From an uncultured Phascolarctobacterium sp. (GTDB taxonomy: Bacteria > Bacillota > Negativicutes > Acidaminococcales > Acidaminococcaceae), in contig NZ_CAJMEH010000022.1 in NCBI RefSeq assembly GCF_905212365.1, positions 1 to 27,310 on the forward strand: a stretch of 27,310 bases of DNA. The letters run 5' to 3'. The notes below the pieces were generated by a model. That model ran no database searches, had not been told where the DNA came from, and saw nothing but the letters and a program-made list of their open reading frames with translations. This document shows, in pieces, positions 13,931 to 21,494 of the stretch. The translations under genes were made by a program, and so were the position numbers. Numbering within the stretch: position 1 is the first letter of the stretch; every line of letters begins with the position of its first letter.

Positions 13931-14114
13931 ACTGCCAGATGTGTAACACTTTCTTGACATTTCACGAAAAAGTCACGCAAGAATGATAAATGCAGCAGGA
14001 GTTTTGCCCCGAACAGCGAAATATATAAGCAAAGGGATAAAGCCTAACCCTTGATAGAAAATGGTAGCGCAGGCGGCAGCGGTCGGCTGTGACATACCAA
14101 AGGAGGCATGAATT
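13931..14114 (+). promoter_or_regulatory. Unassigned structured leader before the hibernation-factor gene
   Basis: 184 nt without an ORF. It contains dyads AAGGG/CCCTT (about 14033-14053) and a longer hairpin GGTA-CGCA/TGTG-TACC (about 14062-14098) ending just before the Shine-Dalgarno AAAGGAGG. A possible promoter is TTTTGC with TATAAG at 16-nt spacing (about 14003-14030). TTGACA at 13954 lacks a matching -10 box at normal spacing. Confidence 0.4.
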
Positions 14115-14648
14115 ATGAGCGTAAACGTAAAAGGCAGAAACATTGACGTAACTCCGGCATTGAAAGAATATGTGGAGAAAAAAATTACCAAGGTTACGAA
14201 GCAATTCAAGACTGTGGGCGATATTTCTGCGGTACTGAAGGTTGAGAAGGGCAATCACATTGTGGAAATTACCGTTCCTGCCAGTGGCATTTTGCTTAGA
14301 GCGCAGGAAACTACGAAGGATATGTATTCCTCCATCGATTTGGTAGTGGAAAAGATTGAGCGTCAAATTCATAAATATAAAACTCGTCTGATGAAGAGAA
14401 AATATTCCAACTTTGCAGATCCTGCTCCGGCAGCAGTTCCCGCAGCTGAGGCGGACGACGGTGAATTCCAGATTATTAAAAACAAGCATTTCACGATGCA
14501 CCCCATGACTCCGGAAGAAGCAATTCTGCAGATGAATCTGTTGAATCATGATTTCTTCGTATTCTTCGATCCCGATCTGGGCAGCGCTTGCGTAGTTTAT
14601 CGCCGCAAGGACGGCAAGTACGGCCTCTTGAGCCCAGAATTAAAATAA
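14115..14648 (+). CDS. hpf: Long-form ribosome hibernation promoting factor (HPF/RaiA/YfiA family)
   Basis: A 177-residue protein that binds the 30S decoding region and pairs ribosomes into inactive 100S dimers in stationary phase or stress. The N-terminal S30AE domain (about 1-97) opens MSVNVKGRNIDVTPALKEYV and includes DMYSSIDLVVEKIERQIHKY. A linker rich in A, P and E (about 103-115) leads to the C-terminal dimerisation domain (about 118-177, KNKHFTMHPMTPEEAILQMN, DHDFFVFFD-like core, CVVYRRKDGKYGLLSP). Presence of the second domain makes it the long form usual in Firmicutes. A strong AAAGGAGG precedes ATG 14115. A terminator follows. Confidence 0.95.
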   Translation: MSVNVKGRNIDVTPALKEYVEKKITKVTKQFKTVGDISAVLKVEKGNHIVEITVPASGILLRAQETTKDMYSSIDLVVEKIERQIHKYKTRLMKRKYSNFADPAPAAVPAAEADDGEFQIIKNKHFTMHPMTPEEAILQMNLLNHDFFVFFDPDLGSACVVYRRKDGKYGLLSPELK

Positions 14649-14667
14649 GTTTCTAACAGCTGAATTT

Positions 14668-14700
14668 AGCGGCAGGCGCTTGCTGGCGTCTGCCGCTTTT
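14668..14700 (+). terminator. Terminator after hpf; first copy of a repeated hairpin
   Basis: AGCGGCAGGCGC (14668-14679) pairs with GCGTCTGCCGCT (14686-14697) over 12 bp with loop TTGCTG, then TTTT. The core is nearly identical to the hairpin at 15431-15466. Confidence 0.8.
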
Positions 14701-14727
14701 ATGTGGAAAATAGTGGAAAAGTCTAGA

Positions 14728-14756
14728 TTGACCTTATTAGAAAAATTTTTTATAAT
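14728..14756 (+). promoter_or_regulatory. Promoter of the DUF4160/DUF2442 pair
   Basis: TTGACC (14728-14733), 17-nt spacer, consensus TATAAT (14751-14756), about 50 nt before the first start codon. Confidence 0.75.
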
Positions 14757-14806
14757 AAAAATAAAGATAGTGTTATGAGTGATTTTATGAAAAGGAGGAG
14801 TTGAAG

Positions 14807-15067
14807 ATGCCAGAAATAAGCTTGTTTTACGGCATTAGAATTACAATGAATTATAGCGAGCATAATCCGCCGCATATTCATGCGGAATATGCCGGGCGTC
14901 AAGCTACCGTTGATATTTTAGAATGTGTTGTTATTTCTGGGTCTTTGCCAAACAGACAACTGCGTTATCTTTTAGCGTGGTGTACGTTACATAGCGATGA
15001 ACTGATGCAAAATTGGGAATTGGCAAGAGATCACAAACCTTTGAATAGGATTGCTCCTTTGGTATAG
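14807..15067 (+). CDS. DUF4160 family protein
   Basis: An 86-residue protein from ATG 14807, chosen because GGAGGAG lies about 7 nt upstream; TTG 14801 would overlap the spacer. The family pattern is clear: MPEISLFYGIRITMNYSEHN, then PPHIHAEYAGRQATVDI and a C-terminal LAWCTLHSDELMQNWELARD. The conserved E-H-N-P-P-H-x-H cluster suggests a metal or catalytic site. The biochemical function is not established as far as I know. The family very often sits beside DUF2442, as here, and such pairs are suspected toxin-antitoxin modules. Base composition is more AT-rich than the flanking hpf and secA genes, suggesting acquisition. Confidence 0.88.
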   Translation: MPEISLFYGIRITMNYSEHNPPHIHAEYAGRQATVDILECVVISGSLPNRQLRYLLAWCTLHSDELMQNWELARDHKPLNRIAPLV

Positions 15068-15083
15068 TAAGGAGGTGGAAAAT

Positions 15084-15416
15084 GTGAAACAGGATCTTGA
15101 TTTTAAATATTTTTATCCTATTGTACAGCAAGTAGTTCCAGCTGCAGAATATAGACTGTATTTGTATTTTAACGATGGGTCAGTGCGCTTGGCTGATATA
15201 AGTAATTTGATTGTGCCGGAAACAGTGTTTGAGCCATTAATGAATAAGGATATTTTTAATAAGGTAACGATTATAGGTGGAGCTCCGGCTTGGGATTTAG
15301 TAGGCAATAGAGATCCATATGAGTGTATTGACCTTGATCCTTTAGAGCTTTTCAAAAATAGTCCTGTTGTTGCCGATCCTTTAGCGGATAAAGTGGAGCA
15401 ACAGCAGATTGCGTAA
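15084..15416 (+). CDS. DUF2442 family protein
   Basis: A 110-residue protein from GTG 15084, 8 nt after a near-perfect AAGGAGGTG; the ATG at 15082 is followed at once by TGA and cannot be the start. It shows the DUF2442 pattern: YPIVQQVVPAAEYRLYLYFN, DGSVRLADIS and a later WDLVGNRDPYECIDLDP. It starts 16 nt after DUF4160, in the same transcript. Family members usually accompany DUF4160 or similar small proteins; a DNA-binding antitoxin role is an inference, not shown. AT-rich codon use matches its partner. Confidence 0.85.
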   Translation: MKQDLDFKYFYPIVQQVVPAAEYRLYLYFNDGSVRLADISNLIVPETVFEPLMNKDIFNKVTIIGGAPAWDLVGNRDPYECIDLDPLELFKNSPVVADPLADKVEQQQIA

Positions 15417-15430
15417 AAAATAAAATACTT

Positions 15431-15466
15431 AAAAACGGCAGGCGCTTGCGGGCGTCTGCCGTTTTT
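15431..15466 (+). terminator. Terminator after DUF2442; second copy of the repeated hairpin
   Basis: AAAAACGGCAGGCGC (15431-15445) pairs with GCGTCTGCCGTTTTT (15452-15466), a 15-bp stem with A and T tails, so it could act in both directions. Its core GGCAGGCGCTTGC and GGCGTCTGCCG repeats the hairpin at 14668-14697. From 15467 to 15580 I see no gene. Confidence 0.85.
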
Positions 15467-15580
15467 GTGTGCGTGGGAAAGGTACAAATTAACGCTGGGC
15501 TTTCCTTAAAGCAGAATAGGCAAGCGCGGATAATTTGACGTAAACTTCACAAAAAAGCTGAGGAAAAGCCCTTAGGTTTT

Positions 15581-15609
15581 TTGCTTTTTAGGACTCTTTC
15601 TGCTATAAT
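15581..15609 (+). promoter_or_regulatory. Promoter of secA
   Basis: TTGCTT (15581-15586), 17-nt spacer, consensus TATAAT (15604-15609), about 50 nt before the secA start. Confidence 0.7.
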
Positions 15610-15660
15610 TTAAAATTAGGTGTACAATCTTTTCTTTGCACATAAATTTAAGGAGTGATC

Positions 15661-18078
15661 GTGTTGCTCGAAGGTATTTTGAAGAAAATTTTTGGTGATC
15701 CCAACGAGAAGGAATTAAAAAATATTCGCGTTATCGTAGATAAGATCAATAGTCTGGAAAAGGAAATGTCCTCTTTAAGCTCCGCTAATCTGGCGGCTAA
15801 GACTGCCGAATTTAAGGTGCGCCTGCAAAAGGGCGAAACCCTGGATGATATTCTGCCGGAGGCCTTTGCCGTTGTGCGCGAGGCTTCCAAGCGCGTTACC
15901 GGCATGCGCCATTTCGACGTGCAGCTGATTGGCGGCGTGGTGCTGCACCGCGGCAAAATTTCCGAGATGCGCACCGGCGAAGGCAAAACGCTGGTGGCTA
16001 CGCTGCCCGTATATTTGAACGCTTTGACCGGTAAGGGCGTGCATGTTGTTACCGTCAACGATTATCTGGCTCGCCGCGACAGCCAGGACATGGGCCGCAT
16101 TTATAAATTTTTGGGCTTGTCCGTGGGCCTGATCGTTCATGATATGGATTTCCCCGACCGTAAGGCCGCTTACGCTGCGGACGTTACCTACGGCACTAAT
16201 AATGAGTTCGGTTTCGACTACCTGCGCGACAACATGGTAGTCGATGAAAACCAAATGGTGCAGCGGGAGCTTAATTACTGCATCGTCGACGAGGTGGACA
16301 GTATTTTGATTGACGAGGCCCGCACGCCGCTGATTATTTCCGGCCCCGGCGAAAAATCCACCGACCTGTATCGTGTGCTGGCCAAGGTAGTCGCTCAGAT
16401 GAACGAGGGCGAGGACTATACCGTGGACGAAAAGCAGAAGCAGGTTGCGCCGACGGAGGTTGGTATCGCTAAAGCCGAAAAAATGCTGGGTATCGCCAAC
16501 CTGTATGACAACGAGCACGGTGTGGACTATTCCCACCAGATTATGTGCGCTTTGAAGGCCAAGGCTTTGATGCACCGCGACCGCGATTATGTGGTGAAGG
16601 ACGGGCAGGTTATCATCGTCGACGAATTTACCGGCCGTTTGATGTTCGGCCGCCGCTTCTCCGAGGGCCTGCATCAGGCTATCGAGGCGAAGGAGGGCGT
16701 AAAGGTGGAGCGCGAAAGCCAGACTCTGGCTACCATTACCTTCCAGAACTACTTCCGTATGTATAAAAAGCTGGCCGGTATGACCGGTACGGCGAAAACC
16801 GAGGAGCAGGAGTTCCAGAAGATTTATAATCTGAGCGTTGTGGTGGTGCCGACTAACAAGCCCATGATTCGTGTGGACCATCCCGACGTTATTTATAAAA
16901 CCCGTTTGGCTAAGTACAAGGCTGCGGCCAACGAAATCGAGGAGTGCCATAAGTCCGGCCGTCCGGTTCTGGTAGGCACTACATCCATCGCGCAGTCCGA
17001 GGAGCTGAGCGCCATGCTCAAGCGCCGCGGCATTCCTCATAATGTGCTGAACGCTAAATACCATGAAAAAGAAGCGGAAATTATCGCTTTGGCCGGTCAG
17101 TACGGCGCCGTTACCATTGCCACCAATATGGCGGGCCGCGGTACGGATATTGTGCTGGGCGAGGGCGTGCCTGAGCTGGGCGGCCTGCATATCATCGGTA
17201 CGGAGCGCCATGAAAGCCGCCGTATCGACAACCAGCTGCGCGGCCGCTGCGCCCGTCAGGGCGACCCCGGTTCTTCCAAGTTCTTCCTGAGCCTGGAGGA
17301 CGATTTGATGCGCTTGTTCGGCAGCGACAGCATTGCCGGTATTATGGATAAGCTGGGCATGGAGGACGACGAGCCTATCGAGCACAGCCTGGTAACCAAG
17401 TCCATCGAGAATGCGCAGAAGAAGGTGGAAGCGCGCAACTTCAGCATTCGTAAGCACGTCTTGGAATACGACGACGTTATGAATCAGCAGCGCGAGGTTA
17501 TTTACGCCCAGCGCAAGAAGATTCTGCATCAGGAGGATTTGAGCGGCAATATCAAAGAGATGGTGGAAAAGGTTGTGGACCGCACCATGGCTATGTACGC
17601 GCCGCCTGAGGTTTATTCCGAGGATTGGGATTTGAAGGCTTTGATTGCTTATGCTGAGGAATTTTACGCTCCCCGCGGCCTCTTGACCGTGGAATATTTG
17701 CAGAATTTGAGCCGCGAAGAGCTGGACGAATATCTGCATAAGGTAGCGACAGACTACTACCAGGAACGCGAGGACGCTATCGGGCCTGAGCTGATGCGCG
17801 AGCTGGAAAATCTGGTTATGCTCAAGGTTGTGGACAATCACTGGATGGAGCATCTGGACGCTATGGATATGCTGCGCGAGGGCGTTGGCCTGCGCGCTTA
17901 TGGCCAGAAGGACCCGCTGGTGGAATATAAGTTTGAAGCCTACGATATGTTTGAGGCTATGATCGACGCTATTCAGGACGATGTAGTGCGTTATATTTAT
18001 CATGTGAACGTCATTACCCAGCCGCAGGTTGAGGATCGTTTGGATGGGGCTAGGGAGCAGGGCGCACCTGAGGTTTAA
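15661..18078 (+). CDS. secA: Preprotein translocase ATPase SecA, lacking the zinc-binding tail
   Basis: Motor ATPase that drives unfolded preproteins through SecYEG. About 805 residues. The start is GTG 15661 or TTG 15664 (giving MLEGILKKIFGD, the usual family opening), 5-8 nt after AAGGAG; GTG 15655 would overlap that site. Motifs in order: Walker A region MRTGEGKTLVATLPVYL, DEVDSILIDEARTPLIISGP (Walker B), MTGTAKTEEQEF, VLVGTTSIAQSE, TNMAGRGTDIVLG, QLRGRCARQGDPGSS, and the scaffold/wing region VVDNHWMEHLDAMDMLREGV. The protein ends QVEDRLDGAREQGAPEV and lacks the usual C-terminal CxCGSGKKYKxCCG zinc motif that binds SecB and phospholipid. No such motif is encoded downstream in any frame I checked. 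Its own promoter precedes it. Confidence 0.97.
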   Translation: MLLEGILKKIFGDPNEKELKNIRVIVDKINSLEKEMSSLSSANLAAKTAEFKVRLQKGETLDDILPEAFAVVREASKRVTGMRHFDVQLIGGVVLHRGKISEMRTGEGKTLVATLPVYLNALTGKGVHVVTVNDYLARRDSQDMGRIYKFLGLSVGLIVHDMDFPDRKAAYAADVTYGTNNEFGFDYLRDNMVVDENQMVQRELNYCIVDEVDSILIDEARTPLIISGPGEKSTDLYRVLAKVVAQMNEGEDYTVDEKQKQVAPTEVGIAKAEKMLGIANLYDNEHGVDYSHQIMCALKAKALMHRDRDYVVKDGQVIIVDEFTGRLMFGRRFSEGLHQAIEAKEGVKVERESQTLATITFQNYFRMYKKLAGMTGTAKTEEQEFQKIYNLSVVVVPTNKPMIRVDHPDVIYKTRLAKYKAAANEIEECHKSGRPVLVGTTSIAQSEELSAMLKRRGIPHNVLNAKYHEKEAEIIALAGQYGAVTIATNMAGRGTDIVLGEGVPELGGLHIIGTERHESRRIDNQLRGRCARQGDPGSSKFFLSLEDDLMRLFGSDSIAGIMDKLGMEDDEPIEHSLVTKSIENAQKKVEARNFSIRKHVLEYDDVMNQQREVIYAQRKKILHQEDLSGNIKEMVEKVVDRTMAMYAPPEVYSEDWDLKALIAYAEEFYAPRGLLTVEYLQNLSREELDEYLHKVATDYYQEREDAIGPELMRELENLVMLKVVDNHWMEHLDAMDMLREGVGLRAYGQKDPLVEYKFEAYDMFEAMIDAIQDDVVRYIYHVNVITQPQVEDRLDGAREQGAPEV

Positions 18079-18257
18079 GTTTATGTCGCCCATAAGCAGG
18101 CATCTACTTCGTCATGGCTCCTAGAAGTACTAATCTGTACGTCGTCGTCGCCATTCCTCGTATCTGCACTGCTTCTTGACGACATAGTGATATGCATTAT
18201 ATTGAGTTATGTACTCGCTAAATAACTAAATTTGCTAACGAAAGGTTGTGAAGAATT
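18079..18257 (+). promoter_or_regulatory. secA-prfB spacer with a predicted prfB promoter and dyads
   Basis: No ORF. TTGACG (18176-18181), 16-nt spacer, TATATT (18198-18203) is a plausible prfB promoter. Upstream lie nested complementary segments: TATGTCG (18082-18088) with CGACATA (18180-18186), ATGGC with GCCAT, and AGTAC with GTAC. Composition differs from the flanking genes. Confidence 0.5.
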
Positions 18258-19365
18258 TTGTTGATTGAAGAATACAAACCGGAAATCGTCAACTTACAAG
18301 CAAAATTAGAGGAAATGAGGGGATCTCTTTGACATCGCTGTCAAGGAGGACCGCATTGCCGAATTAGAGCATAAAATGGGCGATCCCACCTTTTGGGACG
18401 ACCCGGAAAAGGCGCAGAAAACTGCGCAGGACGTTAACGCTTTAAAAGAAGAAGTCGACGGCTTTCATAAGCTGAGCGCCAGCATCGACGATTTGGAGGC
18501 GTTGCAGGAGATGGCCGCCGAGGAGCATGACGAAAGCCTGCTGCCGGAAATGGACGAGCTGCTGGAGCAATGCCGCGCCGAGCTGGAGCATTTGGAGCTG
18601 GGTATGCTGCTGAGCGGCGAGTACGACGGCAATAACGCTATTTTAACGCTGCATGCAGGCGCAGGCGGCACCGAAGCCCAGGATTGGACCAGTATGCTGC
18701 TGCGCATGTTCACCCGCTTTGCCGAGCAGAATGGCTTTGCGCTGGAAATGCTGGACTATCAGCCGGGCGATGAGGCCGGTGTGAAGAGCGCTACCATTCA
18801 GGTCAACGGTCATAACGCCTACGGCTTTTTGAAGTCGGAAAAGGGCGTACACCGTTTAGTGCGCATTTCTCCTTTCGACGCCAACGCGCGCCGTCACACT
18901 TCGTTCGCCGCTGTGGACGTTATGCCGGAGCTGGACGATACGGTAGAGGTTAATATCAATATGGACGAGGTACGTGTGGACACCTATCGCGCCAGCGGCG
19001 CAGGCGGTCAGCACGTTAATAAAACGTCCTCCGCAGTGCGTATGACCCACGAACCCACGGGCATTGTGGTGCAGTGCCAGAACGAGCGCTCCCAGATTCA
19101 GAACCGCGAGCGCTGTCTGCAAATGCTGCGCGCTAAGCTGTACGAATATGAGAAGGCTAAGCAGGACGCTTTGGTCAGCGATCTGGCCGGAGATTATCAG
19201 AATATCGAATGGGGCAGCCAGATTCGTTCTTATGTGTTCCAGCCCTACACTATGGTTAAGGACCACCGCACCAGCTGCGAAACCGGTAATATCCAGGCCG
19301 TAATGGACGGCGATTTAATGCCCTTTGTGGAAGCTTATCTGCGCAGTCAGCAGAAGAAGATTTGA
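18258..19365 (+). CDS. prfB: Peptide chain release factor 2, programmed +1 frameshift
   Basis: RF2 releases the peptide at UGA and UAA. The gene is split over two frames: codons 18258-18329 (TTG start, MLIEEYKPEIVNLQAKLEEM and then RGSL) run into an in-frame TGA at 18330-18332; a +1 shift at CTT-T skips T18330 and resumes at GAC 18331, giving DIAVKEDRIAELEHKMGDP. The joined product is 368 residues, normal for RF2. Anticodon-like SPF occurs in VRISPFDANARR, and the catalytic GGQ loop in RASGAGGQHVNKTSSAVR. The start has only a modest ribosome-binding site (AAAGG about 12 nt upstream). A plain ORF call would begin wrongly at ATG 18376. Next gene: DUF5693, 29 nt downstream. Confidence 0.95.
18318..18333 (+). 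promoter_or_regulatory. RF2 autoregulatory recoding site
   Basis: AGG GGA TCT CTT TGA C. The CTT-TGA-C core matches the classic RF2 slip site; the upstream SD-like element is AGGGGA instead of AGGGGG. When RF2 is scarce the ribosome pauses at TGA and slips forward by one. Confidence 0.93.
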
Positions 19366-19394
19366 CAGGCGAGAAATGAGTGCAGGTGAATTTA

Positions 19395-21494
19395 ATGAAA
19401 AACCGCTATAATCCTGTGCTGCTGGCCGTGATTGCCATCGGTTTGGCGTGGGCCTTATGGCTCAACTGGACCCGTCATCAGGTGGAGCAGGCAAATAATA
19501 CGGTGGAAATGGCCATGGAATACGAGGGGCTGCGCAAGGTAGCCGCGTTGGAGGGCCTGCCGGAGGATGAGGTGCTGCTGCAGTTTAAGGATGCAGGCAT
19601 CAACTCCCTGATGATTTTTGATACTACGTTGGATCGTCTGACAAAGAAGGGCGAAATTCAGACGGCGACGGGCGGCGAGCTGCGGCAGGCAGCTAGTCTG
19701 GGCGCCGGTAAGGGTGTGTTCGCCCATGTTGCGCCGCAGGCTTTGCAGGAGAGCGCCGCTTATGTGGCCGCAGGCAATAATCCGGCTGTGCTGGCCGATG
19801 TGGAGGAGGATCTTCTGCTGCGCTACGGCAAGGAGCGCGTGGCTGTGGTCAGCGACCAGCCGCGCATTATCCGCGTTTTGGGCAGCACGGAGCTTTTGCC
19901 TGAAAGTAAGTACGACGAGCCCTTGGGTTTGCTGCAGGCTCCTTTGGGCTTGCCGGTGCGCGATATGCAGAAGGTGTCGGCCCTGGGCTTTAAGGTTATC
20001 GTGCGTCCGCAGAATTATGTGGGCGTGAATGAGGCGCAAATCGACAGTATTTTTGCGCGCATAAAAAAAGCGGGCGTCAGGGTACACGCCTATATGCCCT
20101 GTGGGACGGAAACCGTGGGCTATCCTGATAAGCTGGAATATTTAGGACAGAAAATGCAGGAGAATAAGATGAAGCTGGTGATGCTGGAGCATTATACCCA
20201 GCTGCGCTTTGCCCAAATTGACGGACTGATTCCTCTGTCCGAGTTTAATAAATATTATGCTGCGCGTTCCTACGTTATCGACGCTTTGGAGCAGAAGAAA
20301 ATCGGCGTCGATACGGCTTTGCGCCGTTGGGCGCTGACCGATGAGGAACGCAATATCCGCGTCAACTATATCCGTCCCTTCCTGATGCCGGTGGAGGGCA
20401 AGGATATTATGCAGATCAATCTGCAATATGTAAGGGATATTAAGAAAAGCGTGGAAGCCCGCGGCTTTACTATTGGCGACGCAGGCGTCTTTGCCGCTGC
20501 AGGCCAGGACGGCTATGAGCCTTATTTCCCCGCTAAAAGCAATTTTATTCCCATTGCTGCGGCTATCGCTGCCGGGGTAACGCTGTATTTGGCGCTGCTG
20601 TTCGGTTTGAGCGGCACAAAGCAGCTGGCGCTGTGGGGAGCGTTGTCCCTAGCCTGCGCTGGCGTGCTGCTGCTGGGACGCGGCTTGCTTTTGCGTCAGC
20701 TGTTGGCTTTGGCGGCGGCCGGCGTTTTCCCTGTGCTGTCCATGAGCGTTATCTTTAGCGTTTGGGAAGCTAATAAAAATAAAGTTAGCAGCCTGCTGGT
20801 AATTATTTGGAAGGCAATATGGCAGCTGGCTCTGGCTGTAGCGCTTTCTTTGGTGGGCGCGGCCTTTTTGTCCGCTATTTTGACGGACAGCCGCTTTTTG
20901 CTGGAAATCGACATTTACCGCGGCGTTAAGCTGACCTTTATCCTGCCGGTGCTGCTGACGGCGATTCTGTTCATTGCCCGTTACGATTTGCTGCAGGTGG
21001 TGGGCAAGGGCGTGAAGCTTTTGCTGGCACGGCTCAACGGTCTGCTGGATACGGGCCTGACCTTTAAGCATGTGGCCGTATTATTGGTTTTACTGTTCGT
21101 GGCCTTTTATTTCGTAGGCCGCAGCGGCCATACGGGCGGCGTGCCCGTGCCTGCTATCGAGCTGAAAATGCGCGCCTTTTTGGAGCAGGTTATGTATGCC
21201 CGTCCCCGCGAAAAGGAATTTATGATTGGCCATCCGGCCTTCTTCCTGGCGGTATTGGCTGCCTACCGCTGCGCGCCGCGCTGGTGGCAGTTTGTCTTGG
21301 CGTGCGGCGCCGTTATCGGGCAGGGAAGCCTGGTGCAGACCTTCTGTCATATGCGTACGCCTGTGATGATGAGCCTGATGCGCGCCGTTGACGGCTACGC
21401 TGTGGGCGTGGTCTTCGGCATTATTGGCATACTGGTTATCGGCCTGCTGTGGCCTGCTTGGGATAATTGGCAAAGGAGCTGTCTGAAGCAATGA
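19395..21494 (+). CDS. DUF5693 family membrane protein
   Basis: A 699-residue protein from ATG 19395 (AGGTGA 5 nt upstream; GTG 19380 is a less likely start). One N-terminal membrane helix (about 7-25, NPVLLAVIAIGLAWALWLNW) precedes a large outside domain (about 30-380) with KVAALEGLPEDEVLLQFKDA, GINSLMIFDTTLDRL and VRVHAYMPCGTETVGY. From about residue 385 come roughly eight to nine membrane helices. It matches the DUF5693 proteins that sit immediately before csaB in Firmicutes. Its function is unknown to me; the constant link to csaB suggests cell-wall polymer or S-layer anchoring. The stop overlaps the csaB start (ATGA). Confidence 0.85.
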   Translation: MKNRYNPVLLAVIAIGLAWALWLNWTRHQVEQANNTVEMAMEYEGLRKVAALEGLPEDEVLLQFKDAGINSLMIFDTTLDRLTKKGEIQTATGGELRQAASLGAGKGVFAHVAPQALQESAAYVAAGNNPAVLADVEEDLLLRYGKERVAVVSDQPRIIRVLGSTELLPESKYDEPLGLLQAPLGLPVRDMQKVSALGFKVIVRPQNYVGVNEAQIDSIFARIKKAGVRVHAYMPCGTETVGYPDKLEYLGQKMQENKMKLVMLEHYTQLRFAQIDGLIPLSEFNKYYAARSYVIDALEQKKIGVDTALRRWALTDEERNIRVNYIRPFLMPVEGKDIMQINLQYVRDIKKSVEARGFTIGDAGVFAAAGQDGYEPYFPAKSNFIPIAAAIAAGVTLYLALLFGLSGTKQLALWGALSLACAGVLLLGRGLLLRQLLALAAAGVFPVLSMSVIFSVWEANKNKVSSLLVIIWKAIWQLALAVALSLVGAAFLSAILTDSRFLLEIDIYRGVKLTFILPVLLTAILFIARYDLLQVVGKGVKLLLARLNGLLDTGLTFKHVAVLLVLLFVAFYFVGRSGHTGGVPVPAIELKMRAFLEQVMYARPREKEFMIGHPAFFLAVLAAYRCAPRWWQFVLACGAVIGQGSLVQTFCHMRTPVMMSLMRAVDGYAVGVVFGIIGILVIGLLWPAWDNWQRSCLKQ

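Noticed and set aside
13960..14100. c-di-GMP-I (GEMM) riboswitch before hpf
   Set aside because: A few consensus strings occur in order, but the GGGACGCAAAGCC core and the P1 stem with its tetraloop are missing.
15775..18093. A 772-codon open frame on the minus strand opposite secA
   Set aside because: secA is unambiguous; the opposite frame is low-complexity H/Q/L-rich, has no ribosome-binding site or family pattern, and arises from the codon bias of secA.
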